Source: Nostoc sp. FACHB-280 (GTDB taxonomy: Bacteria; Cyanobacteriota; Cyanobacteriia; Cyanobacteriales; Nostocaceae). From it: a stretch of 64,000 nucleotides of DNA. A program made the position numbers and the translations under genes. The stretch covers positions 119,067 through 183,066 of the forward strand of contig NZ_JACJSD010000012.1 in assembly GCF_014697615.1 (NCBI RefSeq), written 5' to 3'. The number at the start of each line of letters is the position of its first letter. Positions within the stretch are counted from its first letter, which is position 1. The notes below the pieces were generated by a model. That model was not told the DNA's origin and did not search any database. It saw only the letters and a list, made by a program, of their open reading frames with translations. Shown here one piece after another: positions 35,492 to 45,897 of the stretch.

Positions 35492-38400
35492 TTACAAGCC
35501 ATTACCAATCAAAATAAAGGCTGACCAGTAAAAAGGATGACTGAGATGCCCGCTTAGTTGTGGTCTTAAGTTACCGTATTTGCCAGTAATTAGGGCGATT
35601 TGTGCTTGACGTAGGGCTTGGGCTTTGGTGGTTTTTCCTTGGGACAGGATGTTGTAAAAAGTATTCATTAATACTTGTGTACCACCATCATCTACTGACC
35701 ACAAGGAGGCGATCGCGGCTCGTGCGCCTGTTTGTTGTATCTGGTAGCCAAAACCCAGAATTTCTCTACCATTGCCAAATTGATCGCCTAATCCGGTTTG
35801 GCAGGCTGAAAGTACTATTAAATCAACATTGGGCAATCGCCAGTTTTTGATATCTCGGAGGGTGACGCGATCGCCATTCCCTAGCAAAATAAATGATTCT
35901 TCTGGCTGTCCGGTGGTAAATGCGGCGTGAGTTGCTAAATGGATGACGGCGTAATCATTCATTTCCAACACAATATCTGAATTGAATTGCTGATCTAATA
36001 ATTTTTTGGTGCTGGGAATGGTTTGAGCGAGTGTTTCGACTTCTAAACCAGCAAAGGGTAAACCGGAAAAGTCAAACTGCTGAGATCCTACCTGAAAACT
36101 ATAGTTGCCTTGGGTAAAGGCTGCCGCTAAGACATTTAATCGATTTTGGGGTTTGGTGTTGAGGTCGGTTAAGCTGACGGCAGTAATATTATTGATTTGG
36201 AAGCGTTCGATTAACCATTTTTGACCGTCATAAAGGGCGGCTAGGGGAACATAACGCAGTTGTCCGTCGGGAGCGTAGATGATGGTTTGGGCTTGTGCTT
36301 GTGCTAAGTCATTTTCTAGGGGTTTAATCAGCAAATCGTAGAGTTTTTGGGCGGGAACTGTGATTTTTGGGGTACGTTTTGGTAAGGTGGTGCGAAATTC
36401 CAAAATCGCTCGGTTGAGTTCTTCTTGGGTAACAGCTACGGTGCGGCGGATTGGTGGTGCGTAGGGGGTGACTAAAACTAGTTCTAAGCGATCGCTCAAT
36501 ACTAGGGGATAAAGTATGACTGCGCCTTGCTGGAGTTTTTTTAAGTTATCTTGTAAGGCGCTGGCGGAGGATTCCAGGTTAAAACTCTGCCCTTGGGTGG
36601 TTTGCTGGAGTTGGGCGACCCATTCGCGCACTTTCGGGCTATCGAGGAAGGTGTTAAAGTCTTTGGCTAGTGTCTGCTGAATTTTACGTAATTCTAAAAT
36701 ACGCTGTTTCTGGGCTGGGGTGCGGCTGCTCACACTAATGTTTTCCAGTTGGGCGAGTTCTCTACCAAGGGCGATCGCTTGCTCAAATTCTGCTTGCATC
36801 ACCTCTCGAATTTGCCGTTCTTGGGAACGTTCCACAACACCAGTCGCGGTTTTTTCACTTCTTCGCACGTCGCGGAGATAGTCTTCAATTTCTTGGACTT
36901 TGAGTAAGTCTAGTACTTGTTGCGCTTCTAAAATTCGGTTGCGTTGCAGGAGAAGATCGGCTAAATGGCGATAATCTTTGGCAATGATTTCGGTATAAGA
37001 TTGCTGTTGTTCTTTGCTTAATTCCCTAATATTATTGCGAATTGTTTCTCTAGCATTTACTGATTGTTTGAAGAAGATAATTGCTAATTCTGGTTGGTTC
37101 TGTTTTTCGAGTAACTTCCCGATAGTATTGAGGATGTATCCTTCACCTTCTTTGTTGCCAATTTCTTGAGCAATTACTAAACTTTGGTGCAAGAATTTTC
37201 CGGCTAATTCATATTGCCCTTGCTCTAAATAAACGTTTCCTATGGCGTGGAGATTTATCCCTTCTGCATTTCTGGATTTGAATTTTTGATAAATAGTTAA
37301 AGGTGGTTGCAAATACGCCAAGGCTAATTGATATTTTTCTTGCTTGAAGTAAACAATCCCAATATTGTAATATGTTGTTGCTTTGAGAAGTTCTTGTTGT
37401 TCTTTGTTCTGAATTTTTTGCAGCACTGTTAAGGCTTGCTGATAGAAATCTAACGCTAATTCATACTTTTCTTGTCTGTAGTAAATATTGCCGATCGCAT
37501 TCAGCGCCCTTACTTCACCTGCAATGTCTCCTATTCTGTTTCCGTCTGATTCGAGCAGTACGGGTCTTCTGGCGATTTTTAAGGCTTCCTGATAAGATTT
37601 CAAAGCGAGTTCGTATTGTCCTAACACTTTATAAATCTGTCCCATATCAAGTTCAATTCGTACCCAGTCGCCTAAAATTTCTTGCCGGATGGGTAAGGCT
37701 TTTTGATAGTAATCGAGAGCTAATTTATACTCTCCCAAGCTGCTGTAAACTCTCGCTATGCGATGGAAAGTCCACCATTGGGTTGGCTCGCTGCCTAATT
37801 TTTTCGCAATCTCCAAAACTTGCTGGTATTTTTCTAAAGCTTCTCGATATTTACCTGCTCTCGAAAATTCATTACCTTGGATGGTGTAAATTTCTGCTAT
37901 GGAGTTGAGGCTGGATTTTTCCCAACCGCGATCGCCGATTTCTTGTTGAATTGCCAAAGCTTGCTGATAATATTTCAACGCCTGCTGATAATTTCTTTGG
38001 CGATGGTAAACGTCTCCCAGGTGGAACAAAGTTCTGCCCGTACTTGTTTTATCTTCTATTTGTTGATAAATTAATAAAGCTGCCTCAAAGGTTTTGATGG
38101 CTCTGGTATATTCCCTTTCTATATACTGCCGCCAAGCTGCTTCATACAGTTGATCAGCTTTCAATTTTTCTGGTGTTTGAGTGAAGAAAATCACGCCACC
38201 TGTGGGTTTAAAAGTTGTAATTTTACCAGATGAAAAACGAATTTCGATCTGTTCGCCCTCAAAAGCCCCACTCAACGGCGTTTTACCCAGAATAATTGCT
38301 GTTTTCTCACTTTGTTTTGCGATTTCCTGTCTAATTGCCAAGGCTTGTTGATCAACTTGAGTAGCCGCTTGATTTTCTCCTAATTGTTTGTAAACCGCAC

Positions 38401-41032
38401 TCATCTGGGTGAGAATTATCCCCTCCCAAGGACGATTTTTTTGCTGGCGAACAATTGTTAAGGCTTGTTGGTAAGCTTGTAATGCAGCTTGGTACTGAGT
38501 TTTGAGGTATTGTCCTTGGGTCGCGTAACTGTTTCCCTTGGCAAACAAAACTACTGCTTCTCCTTCCAGTGGGTGTACTTGCACAAGGGTTTTTTTCGCT
38601 GCATCTCTACCAACTTCTGTAATTAAAACTGCTTTTTGACCAGTAATATTTTCTTGAATACGGTTGCCAATTTCGCGCTGTAATGTAATTGCTTGCTCAC
38701 GATACTCCTGCGCTGTTTGCTTCTGCTCTAATTTGGCGTAAATTGCGGCGATACTGTTGAGAATTGCGGCTTGATCTGGCTTTTCAAAGGGTATTCTTGT
38801 CCAGCGAAATAATTCCTGTTGTCCAAATTGGCGGATTTGCTGTTCTGGCACAAAATAGTTATCTTGAGTTTGAGGATCACGGGCGATCGCTAAGGCTTGC
38901 TGGTAAGCTGTCAACGCTGCTTCATACTGTCCTAAATTGGTGTAAATTTCCCCAATTTGGGTTAACAATATCGGTTTTTGATTAACCAACCTGTGGCTGC
39001 TGTTCTCCATGTCCACAATTGCCAGAGATTGCTGATAATTATCCAAGGCAGTTTGATACTGTCCTAATGCGGCGTAAACTTCACCCATACTTCTTTTAAT
39101 TCGCTGTTCCTGCTGGCGATAATCTCCTGGTGACAATTCCTCTCTGCGCCGACGAACTTCGATATTTTCTGGGCTGGACATTTCTGCGTTGATGATTGCC
39201 AAGGCTTCTTTGTAGAATTGCAAGGCAGTTTGGTACTGTCCTAGAGTTTTGTAGATATCCGCAATATTCGCTAAGGTATTTTCTTCCTCATTTTCAGCGA
39301 AGTTTTGCCATCCAGCGACCCCAGCGATTACTTCTAGCCGTTGTCCGCGTTTCTCTATCTCGGCTATTTCTGCGGATTCAACAGTCGTGATAGCAGTTTT
39401 GATTGGTTTTCCTTTCCCTACCTGAATCAAACCGTTGCTGAGTCCATCTTCTAGTTTGATTCCCTCTGGGCTATGAATGTTAACATCAGTACCAAAGGCG
39501 ACCCGAATTGTCTGGGGGATTGGTGTTTTTGTTGACTGTTCAGCAACTTCCCGCCGAATTACCAAGCTTTGCTGATAGGTATCTAAGGCTACTGGTAACT
39601 GTCCGAGAGTTTCGTAAATTGTCCCCATTTGATTGAGAATTACCCATTCCCAGGGGCGATTTTTTTGCTGACGGACGATCGCTAAAGCTTGCTGATAGGA
39701 TGACAAGGCGGCTGGGTATCTTGCAAACTTGGCGTGTTCTGCACCGTTGCGGTAGTGGATGAGTGCTTCCCCTGTCAGGAGTGTAATTAAAGTTGGTCTT
39801 TTTTGGGGTATGTTGTAAGTCACCAAAATTGCTTGTTTGACAATATTTGTCGCCCACCCCACATGAATACCCATTTCTTGTCTGATGGCTAAGGCTTGTT
39901 CTTGATATTCCTGCGCCGTTTGTGGGTAGCCTTGGTTATGGTAAATATAGCCCAGATTATTCAGGATTTTCTCTTCCAGGGAACGATCGCCAATTTCTCG
40001 CGCTATTGGTAAAGCCTGTTGATAATACTCCAGGGCTATTTGCGGCTGTTGTCCTTGATTTTTGTAGGTGGAGGCGATCGCATTCAGGATTTTTGCTGTT
40101 AACGGGCGATCGCCAATTTCGCGGACAATAGCTAAAGCTGGTTCGGAGAAATCCAGAGAAATCGGGCGCGATTCCCGTTGATTGTCGATTCCCCAGTTGT
40201 AATCTTGGCTCAAATTCAACATTACTGTAGCTTCGCCGATGCGATCGCCTGCTTGGCGCATCTGGGCTAAGGCTTGTTCGTAGTATTTTACAGCTTGTTC
40301 TTTTTGATCTAACGCGGCGTAAGTCATCCCAATTCCGTTGAGACTCCAACCAACACCCGCGCGATCGCCCAAAGCCCCCATAATCATTAAGGCTTGCTGG
40401 TAATATTTTCTTACCTCCAAGTAAGACTTAATTTCCTCCGGCTTTTTGATTTTCTGGTAGTAAAGTTGCGATTTAATATAGCTGACGTAAGTATTTCCCA
40501 AGCCAATCAAAGTAATCGCTTCCCCAGATTTATCTTTTACCTCACGCCGTATAGATAAAGCTTGCTGATAGAATTGCAGAGCATTTTTGTACTGTCCTTG
40601 GGTTGCGTAAACGGCGGCGATTTGATGCAGTGATGCGGCTTCCTCTGCACGGTTATTCAATTCCCGTGTAATTTCTAAGGCTTGTTGATGATGTTGAAGG
40701 GCGGTTTGAGTTTGTCCTTGATGGCGATAAACTTCTCCTAATTTATTGAGAACTGCGGCTGTGTAAGCGCGATCGCCAATTGCTTGATAAATATTTAATG
40801 CTTGTTGAAAAGATTGTAACGCCGAAGTAAATTGACTTTGCGCCAGTTGTTGATTACCTTGCTCAAACAGTTGTTGCGCCTCTGGGATTTGAGCCACAAA
40901 TTGGTGATTAGCAATTAATTCTGCTGCCAACACTCGCCCTTGTATGGGATGATAATTCATCAACCCACTATCAATAGAAAAGATAGCCAATAAAACAGCA
41001 AGTGTAGGCATTCTCAATGCTGGGAATTGCAT
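35492..41032 (-). CDS. Giant TPR-CHAT protein (caspase-like protease)
   Basis: The 1846-residue protein starts with a hydrophobic segment (LRMPTLAVLLAIFSIDSGLM) that may be a signal peptide or anchor. More than 20 tetratricopeptide repeats follow, of the form YQQALAIxRE...GQYQxAL, in two or three blocks up to about residue 1390. After a coiled coil comes a C-terminal CHAT domain with dyad candidates H1702 (VIHLATHAAF) and C1744 (IVLSACQTGLGD). The latter is followed by the usual GFGYQIQQTGARAAIASLW. CHAT-TPR proteins are often called separase-like. Substrates here are unknown. It stands alone, downstream of a GHL10 gene on the same strand. A second, membrane-anchored CHAT protein is encoded 14 kb away. 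Confidence 0.92.
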   Translation of the reverse strand: MQFPALRMPTLAVLLAIFSIDSGLMNYHPIQGRVLAAELIANHQFVAQIPEAQQLFEQGNQQLAQSQFTSALQSFQQALNIYQAIGDRAYTAAVLNKLGEVYRHQGQTQTALQHHQQALEITRELNNRAEEAASLHQIAAVYATQGQYKNALQFYQQALSIRREVKDKSGEAITLIGLGNTYVSYIKSQLYYQKIKKPEEIKSYLEVRKYYQQALMIMGALGDRAGVGWSLNGIGMTYAALDQKEQAVKYYEQALAQMRQAGDRIGEATVMLNLSQDYNWGIDNQRESRPISLDFSEPALAIVREIGDRPLTAKILNAIASTYKNQGQQPQIALEYYQQALPIAREIGDRSLEEKILNNLGYIYHNQGYPQTAQEYQEQALAIRQEMGIHVGWATNIVKQAILVTYNIPQKRPTLITLLTGEALIHYRNGAEHAKFARYPAALSSYQQALAIVRQQKNRPWEWVILNQMGTIYETLGQLPVALDTYQQSLVIRREVAEQSTKTPIPQTIRVAFGTDVNIHSPEGIKLEDGLSNGLIQVGKGKPIKTAITTVESAEIAEIEKRGQRLEVIAGVAGWQNFAENEEENTLANIADIYKTLGQYQTALQFYKEALAIINAEMSSPENIEVRRRREELSPGDYRQQEQRIKRSMGEVYAALGQYQTALDNYQQSLAIVDMENSSHRLVNQKPILLTQIGEIYTNLGQYEAALTAYQQALAIARDPQTQDNYFVPEQQIRQFGQQELFRWTRIPFEKPDQAAILNSIAAIYAKLEQKQTAQEYREQAITLQREIGNRIQENITGQKAVLITEVGRDAAKKTLVQVHPLEGEAVVLFAKGNSYATQGQYLKTQYQAALQAYQQALTIVRQQKNRPWEGIILTQMSAVYKQLGENQAATQVDQQALAIRQEIAKQSEKTAIILGKTPLSGAFEGEQIEIRFSSGKITTFKPTGGVIFFTQTPEKLKADQLYEAAWRQYIEREYTRAIKTFEAALLIYQQIEDKTSTGRTLFHLGDVYHRQRNYQQALKYYQQALAIQQEIGDRGWEKSSLNSIAEIYTIQGNEFSRAGKYREALEKYQQVLEIAKKLGSEPTQWWTFHRIARVYSSLGEYKLALDYYQKALPIRQEILGDWVRIELDMGQIYKVLGQYELALKSYQEALKIARRPVLLESDGNRIGDIAGEVRALNAIGNIYYRQEKYELALDFYQQALTVLQKIQNKEQQELLKATTYYNIGIVYFKQEKYQLALAYLQPPLTIYQKFKSRNAEGINLHAIGNVYLEQGQYELAGKFLHQSLVIAQEIGNKEGEGYILNTIGKLLEKQNQPELAIIFFKQSVNARETIRNNIRELSKEQQQSYTEIIAKDYRHLADLLLQRNRILEAQQVLDLLKVQEIEDYLRDVRRSEKTATGVVERSQERQIREVMQAEFEQAIALGRELAQLENISVSSRTPAQKQRILELRKIQQTLAKDFNTFLDSPKVREWVAQLQQTTQGQSFNLESSASALQDNLKKLQQGAVILYPLVLSDRLELVLVTPYAPPIRRTVAVTQEELNRAILEFRTTLPKRTPKITVPAQKLYDLLIKPLENDLAQAQAQTIIYAPDGQLRYVPLAALYDGQKWLIERFQINNITAVSLTDLNTKPQNRLNVLAAAFTQGNYSFQVGSQQFDFSGLPFAGLEVETLAQTIPSTKKLLDQQFNSDIVLEMNDYAVIHLATHAAFTTGQPEESFILLGNGDRVTLRDIKNWRLPNVDLIVLSACQTGLGDQFGNGREILGFGYQIQQTGARAAIASLWSVDDGGTQVLMNTFYNILSQGKTTKAQALRQAQIALITGKYGNLRPQLSGHLSHPFYWSAFILIGNGL

Positions 41033-41117
41033 TAAAAATATTTTGGTAAATTTGTAAGTGGTGGGACAAAGTTCAATTCAACAGTGCAGATAGAATTACT
41101 CTAAGAGTTTCTTAGCA

Positions 41118-41146
41118 CCCCTTTTTAAGGGGGATTTAGGGGGATC
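41118..41146. repeat. Single arm of the 13305-13427 element
   Basis: The phrase CTTTTTAAGGGGGATTTAGG, followed by GGGATC, matches one terminal arm of the element at 13305-13427. The other arm is missing, so this is a remnant or solo copy. The rest of the 41033-41325 spacer holds runs of CTTGTC(C/T)CC short tandem repeats (about 41268-41305). Confidence 0.6.
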
Positions 41147-41325
41147 GAAATATGTGCAACTTCACATTAAATTGGTATTACTTAATTATTAGTCCCGTCC
41201 CATTAATATCTTGAATAATTTCTGTTAGTCAATCCAATGTCACAAAAATATTATTAAGTCGAAACACCCCTCATCCCCCTTGTCTCCCTTGTCCCCCTTG
41301 TCTCCTCATCCCCTCATCCCCCAAA

Positions 41326-42585
41326 TCACAACCTCAACCTACTACCTGTGTCATCAATCGGAAATGGCCTGATGGCTTTGGTGTTAAACAGTTCTTGGAA
41401 CACCTTGCGCCGCTTTTGGGGTGTTTCCGGTGCGATGTAACCCCATAAACTTTCCCAATAGAAAAAAGAGATGCCAGAAAAAGAGCGATCGCGTACCATA
41501 TCAATTTGTTCTTTAATTTGGGAAATTCTCACCGGGTTGCGTAAAGTTCCGGTAGAGATACCAATCACAACCGGAATTTTGCTGAGGGCTGATTTTATGG
41601 CTGGTTGTTCTAGTTCGGTTTTAAAACTATTTTGGTTATGGCGGTATACTTGCAACACCAACTCATCCACCCAGCCGTTTTTTACCCAAGTTTCCCAATC
41701 TTGCAAATAATATTTATACGCAAAGGCTTTTGCATTGGGAGACAGCGATAATTTTGCATTCGGTTCAATTTCTTTGATGCTGCGATAGATTCTCCCCATG
41801 AATGCAGTAATTTTGTTAGCACGCCAACGCATCCATTCGGGGTTAAAGGGATCAGTCGGCGGATTTTGACCTTGATGTTCTTGTTTGTAGAGTTCGACAG
41901 TGAAGCGATCGTAACCAAATTGTACTGGCATTCCAAAATGATCATCTAGTTGAATGCCATCTACATTGTAATTACTTACAACTTCTAAAATGAGTTCTAA
42001 AATAAAATCTTGAACTTCTGGATTTAGCGGATTTAACCAAGCTTGTTTAGTCGCAGCCCCATTATTAGCATCTTCTGGCAAAACTTCTTTAACAGAATTT
42101 ACACCTGCTTGTCCAATTGTTAACCAATCAGGATAACGTTTGGCTAACTCAGAATTTGGCGGTGTCATAAAACCATATTCAAACCAGGGAATTACAGTCA
42201 AACCTTTGGGTTTAGCAAGTTTAATAATCTTGGCTAAAACGTCTTGTCCACCGTGCATAAAATTCAGTGTTGGTTCTGCTTCTTCCCCAATTGTATTTTT
42301 AGCAACATTACTTTTGTAAAAAGTACTGCCCCGATTCCACACTACAGGATAAATTGTATTAAAATTTAACGCCGCTAATTGATTAATCGCGCGGTCAATT
42401 CCCCAAGGAACAAATAAAACACCACTAGCAACGTTAGTTAACCAAACACCTCGAATTTCTGTAACCATTGGTTGGTTTTTTGGTTGAGCATAAAATGAAA
42501 AAGAAGGTAGAGTAAATACTGTTAAACAAAGTATAAATTCTAAAGCTATTAAGTAAATAATCCAATGTTTAGTCAACCGATTCAT
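41326..42585 (-). CDS. GHL10-type (family 10-like) glycosyl hydrolase, membrane-anchored or secreted
   Basis: The 419-residue protein has an N-terminal hydrophobic helix (WIIYLIALEFILCLTVFTLP), then the GHL10/DUF187 domain (EIRGVWLTNVASGVLF, NFNTIYPVVWNRGSTFY). The central DGIQLDDHFG carries the conserved aspartates expected in the active site. Related proteins act on bacterial wall or exopolysaccharide sugars, but no substrate can be named here. A second member, fused to SLH domains, is encoded at 61603-63681. It lies upstream of the giant CHAT gene on the same strand with about 290 bases between them. Confidence 0.88.
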   Translation of the reverse strand: MNRLTKHWIIYLIALEFILCLTVFTLPSFSFYAQPKNQPMVTEIRGVWLTNVASGVLFVPWGIDRAINQLAALNFNTIYPVVWNRGSTFYKSNVAKNTIGEEAEPTLNFMHGGQDVLAKIIKLAKPKGLTVIPWFEYGFMTPPNSELAKRYPDWLTIGQAGVNSVKEVLPEDANNGAATKQAWLNPLNPEVQDFILELILEVVSNYNVDGIQLDDHFGMPVQFGYDRFTVELYKQEHQGQNPPTDPFNPEWMRWRANKITAFMGRIYRSIKEIEPNAKLSLSPNAKAFAYKYYLQDWETWVKNGWVDELVLQVYRHNQNSFKTELEQPAIKSALSKIPVVIGISTGTLRNPVRISQIKEQIDMVRDRSFSGISFFYWESLWGYIAPETPQKRRKVFQELFNTKAIRPFPIDDTGSRLRL

Positions 42586-42942
42586 CAGTGGGTTTGACTG
42601 CTTTTACAAAGAACAATTATAAATACAAAATAATTTAGCATTTTCCGGATAATGTGAATCTAATTCTTAATTCTTAGGGGCATTTTACCTAAATTATTAT
42701 CAATCTGTGAATTATCTCGTCAACCTGCCGATACATTACAAGACTTACGCAAAATTACGAATAAACGAATCGCAAAGGACACGAAGCAAGCCTGGGATGA
42801 ATAATCTAGCTCTAATTAAGGAATAAACGAACCGCAAAGGACGCAGAGACGCGATAGCGGCTTCTCGCAAGGTAGGACACGAAGTTATAAGAGTTTGAAT
42901 TGTAATACCCAGTAAATTTATTAAATATTAGTATCCATCTAA
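42586..42942. repeat. Spacer with composite ACTTACGCA-type element beside the CRISPR array
   Basis: No gene is seen. From GACTTACGCA at 42742 to about 42900 lies a composite repeat. The phrase AATAAACGAA(T/C)CGCAAAGGAC occurs twice (near 42761 and 42821), and the end CACGAAGTTATAAGAGTTTG matches the element at 15058-15172. It abuts the trailer end of the CRISPR array. Confidence 0.55.
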
Positions 42943-45112
42943 GTTTCAATCCCTAATAGGGATTAGTTGAAATTGCAATTAAAGGTAAACTTTGGTTTTG
43001 CGGATTTGAGCGGCAATCGCGTTTCAATCCCTAATAGGGATTAGTTGAAATTGCAATTTGAGGCTTGCTGAGTATCTTGGTTATCTTGCTCCCGGTTTCA
43101 ATCCCTAATAGGGATTAGTTGAAATTGCAATAATTGTGTTCAATTAAATCCATCTACACATATAGTTTCAATCCCTAATAGGGATTAGTTGAAATTGCAA
43201 TCCCATATCGGATGGATTTACCGTCGGTATGAAGTTGTTTCAATCCCTAATAGGGATTAGTTGAAATTGCAATTTCAAATTTTCTGTTGGTATAGCCAAT
43301 TTTGTAGCGGTCAAGTTTCAATCCCTAATAGGGATTAGTTGAAATTGCAATCTGTGAAATTCCTCCCCACTTTCTTCACTGGGGAAAAGTTATGTTTCAA
43401 TCCCTAATAGGGATTAGTTGAAATTGCAATCCTAGCAGAAGCTAAGAAGCAAAAGGCTAAAGTTGAGAAACGTTTCAATCCCTAATAGGGATTAGTTGAA
43501 ATTGCAATTACTCTTACTACTTTGGTTTCTGTTCCAAATTTTGGTTTCAATCCCTAATAGGGATTAGTTGAAATTGCAATATGTCCTTTGTGGACAGCTA
43601 AAGGTGAAGCTGGTTTCAATCCCTAATAGGGATTAGTTGAAATTGCAATAGCGGGCTGGAAGCTATGCTAAATCTGCAAGGTTTCAATCCCTAATAGGGA
43701 TTAGTTGAAATTGCAATGCATCAAGAGCCGGCAATTGCCCGATATCGCCAGGGTTTCAATCCCTAATAGGGATTAGTTGAAATTGCAATTGTAGTTTGGA
43801 TTACCTGATCCGATTGAGCTAAACAGTTTCAATCCCTAATAGGGATTAGTTGAAATTGCAATCTCCGAACTTAGAGAGGAACTTTTATAGTACTATTGTT
43901 TCAATCCCTAATAGGGATTAGTTGAAATTGCAATCTTTGGTCATTGACCACATCAACAACGATAGTAAATTTGTTTCAATCCCTAATAGGGATTAGTTGA
44001 AATTGCAATGAAATATCCAAATTAAGGCTATTCAGGATTTTAATGTTTCAATCCCTAATAGGGATTAGTTGAAATTGCAATTTCTCAGGTGAAGTCTTAG
44101 CTGTGATGGATTGATAAGTTTCAATCCCTAATAGGGATTAGTTGAAATTGCAATATTTGGCATGAGCAAGTGTAAAGTGATCACTCTCGTTTCAATCCCT
44201 AATAGGGATTAGTTGAAATTGCAATACAATTGCTAAGAATGGCACAAAAAGTGCCATTGATGTTTCAATCCCTAATAGGGATTAGTTGAAATTGCAATAT
44301 TGTACCTTACACCATTTTTCTTGAAATCTCCGCAGTTTCAATCCCTAATAGGGATTAGTTGAAATTGCAATTCTATCTCAAGAATATTTAAGTTCAGGGT
44401 TGCTGGTTTCAATCCCTAATAGGGATTAGTTGAAATTGCAATTTCGGTTGTCGCATTGATTACATCAAGCGGGATTTGAGTGTTTCAATCCCTAATAGGG
44501 ATTAGTTGAAATTGCAATTCCAAGACAATGCGTTTTGGTTGGTACTTCTAATGAGTTTCAATCCCTAATAGGGATTAGTTGAAATTGCAATTTGAACCAT
44601 AAACTATAGCTAAATTTTTACGGCTATAGCCAATGTTTCAATCCCTAATAGGGATTAGTTGAAATTGCAATGACGTTCTAACCATTCGCCGGAACTGGGG
44701 ACTTTTGTTTCAATCCCTAATAGGGATTAGTTGAAATTGCAATCAGTCGATGCAGCCGTGACACAATAACAGCAAATGTTTCAATCCCTAATAGGGATTA
44801 GTTGAAATTGCAATTGCCGAATCATCCCAGAACTGGCATTTATCATTTTGCTTCGGGTTTCAATCCCTAATAGGGATTAGTTGAAATTGCAATGAAAATG
44901 CCGCCCATGCTTTTGAGGATGGATACCGTTTCAATCCCTAATAGGGATTAGTTGAAATTGCAATTTGACAACTGTGCCGTGATCTCGCAAAAACCGCGTT
45001 TCAATCCCTAATAGGGATTAGTTGAAATTGCAATTATTAATCAGGTACTTACGAACCTTGCCCAAGGTTACAAGCGTTTCAATCCCTAATAGGGATTAGT
45101 TGAAATTGCAAT
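42943..45112 (-). CRISPR. CRISPR array, 30 repeats and 29 spacers
   Basis: I count 30 copies of a 37-nt repeat that on the plus strand begins GTTTCAATCCCTAATAGGGA and ends TTAGTTGAAATTGCAAT. Spacers are 31-43 nt (mostly 33-42). All repeats look identical, so there is no decayed end. Read on the minus strand the repeat ends GGATTGAAAC, the usual 3' end of cyanobacterial repeats whose last 8 nt (ATTGAAAC) become the crRNA 5' tag. The array is therefore probably transcribed right to left with its leader at the 45113 side. An 8-bp palindrome (AATCCCTA/TAGGGATT) gives the hairpin. Variable spacer length and this tag suggest a type III or I-D system. No cas gene is found within 42 kb on the left or 19 kb on the right. 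Confidence 0.98.
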
Positions 45113-45200
45113 CGCGGGAGCCGGAAAAGCTTACTGTATTTAGTTTTCAAGGTGCGGTTTCGCGGATGGGATAATTTTAACATGGTGTAATGTCAATCGA
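45113..45200 (-). promoter_or_regulatory. Probable CRISPR leader and promoter
   Basis: On the minus strand a -35 match TTGACA (complement of 45191-45196) is followed 17 bases later by TATCCC (complement of 45168-45173). Transcription would start about 45-50 bases before the first repeat. The sequence CACCTTGAAAAC lies between promoter and array. The strand choice rests on the repeat 3' end. Confidence 0.45.
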
Positions 45201-45366
45201 TTTACGCTAAATTGCTGAAACCTATACTGTATAAGCCGCGCGGATATTTTTAATTAATTTTTTCTGCAAAACCTTACCCTCTAAGCCATCCAGCCATTCT
45301 TACTCAAGGGCGATTTTGTACACCTATCTATCCGCGCATTTTGACTAAATTTGTCATGGTGTTCAA

Positions 45367-45395
45367 ATCCCCGACCTTTTGAGAAAGTCGGGGAT
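45367..45395 (-). terminator. Terminator-like hairpin after the 92-residue protein gene
   Basis: ATCCCCGAC (45367-45375) and GTCGGGGAT (45387-45395) form a perfect 9-bp stem with an 11-nt loop, just past the stop of the minus-strand gene at 45403. The following T-run is short, so termination may be incomplete. Confidence 0.65.
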
Positions 45396-45402
45396 CTAGA
45401 TA

Positions 45403-45681
45403 TTACATCAAGAGTTGGCGAATTAAAATACTCATGACTTCATCAGGGTTGGCGGTTGGTAAAAGTGGACTCCAGTCGCCAACGCTGGCGTAACCAATGA
45501 GGTGCAAACGATGAATGGTGATGGTGACGGCTGGCGCTGAACCGATGAGTAAATGTTTGACGGGTTCGCGTTTGGGAAGTGGCTTTTCTGATAACTGATT
45601 GGGGGTGGCTGGATTGGACTCTGCACTAGGCAGGTATTGTCTTAAATGTGACTGGGCTGAAATTTGATTTTGTGGCATCAT
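45403..45681 (-). CDS. Small conserved cyanobacterial protein of unknown function
   Basis: This 92-residue protein has a variable polar N-terminus and a compact C-terminal domain (VKHLLIGSAPAVTITIHRLH, then YASVGDWSPLLPTANPDEVM). I recognise this from many cyanobacterial genomes as an uncharacterised family. The ATG has a CGGAGT ribosome-binding site and the gene ends at a hairpin. It is the gene nearest the CRISPR leader. Its size is like Cas2, but it shows no Cas2 features and I do not call it a Cas protein. Confidence 0.75.
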   Translation of the reverse strand: MMPQNQISAQSHLRQYLPSAESNPATPNQLSEKPLPKREPVKHLLIGSAPAVTITIHRLHLIGYASVGDWSPLLPTANPDEVMSILIRQLLM

Positions 45682-45897
45682 AATAGTTGTACTCCGATAT
45701 GGGGATTACAGGAAGGCGATCGCAGACTCTTGGCCGAGGGCGATCGCCTTTTCCATATCTTTATGATATGGTATAAATTTATACTTGTCAAGCATGAATA
45801 AAAAAATTCTTGTTAAGAATTACCCTATTTTTAGAAGCATCAAATAATACAAAAAACCTGTTACCTCTAACCTGTCACCTGTTACCTCTAACCTAAA

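Noticed and set aside
42943..45112. Coding potential or tandem protein repeat in the array region
   Set aside because: Regular 37-nt repeats with unique spacers are a CRISPR array and no frame stays open.
45403..45681. Cas2-like protein beside the CRISPR leader
   Set aside because: The size fits, but no ferredoxin-like Cas2 motifs are visible and the C-terminal motif belongs to another conserved cyanobacterial family.
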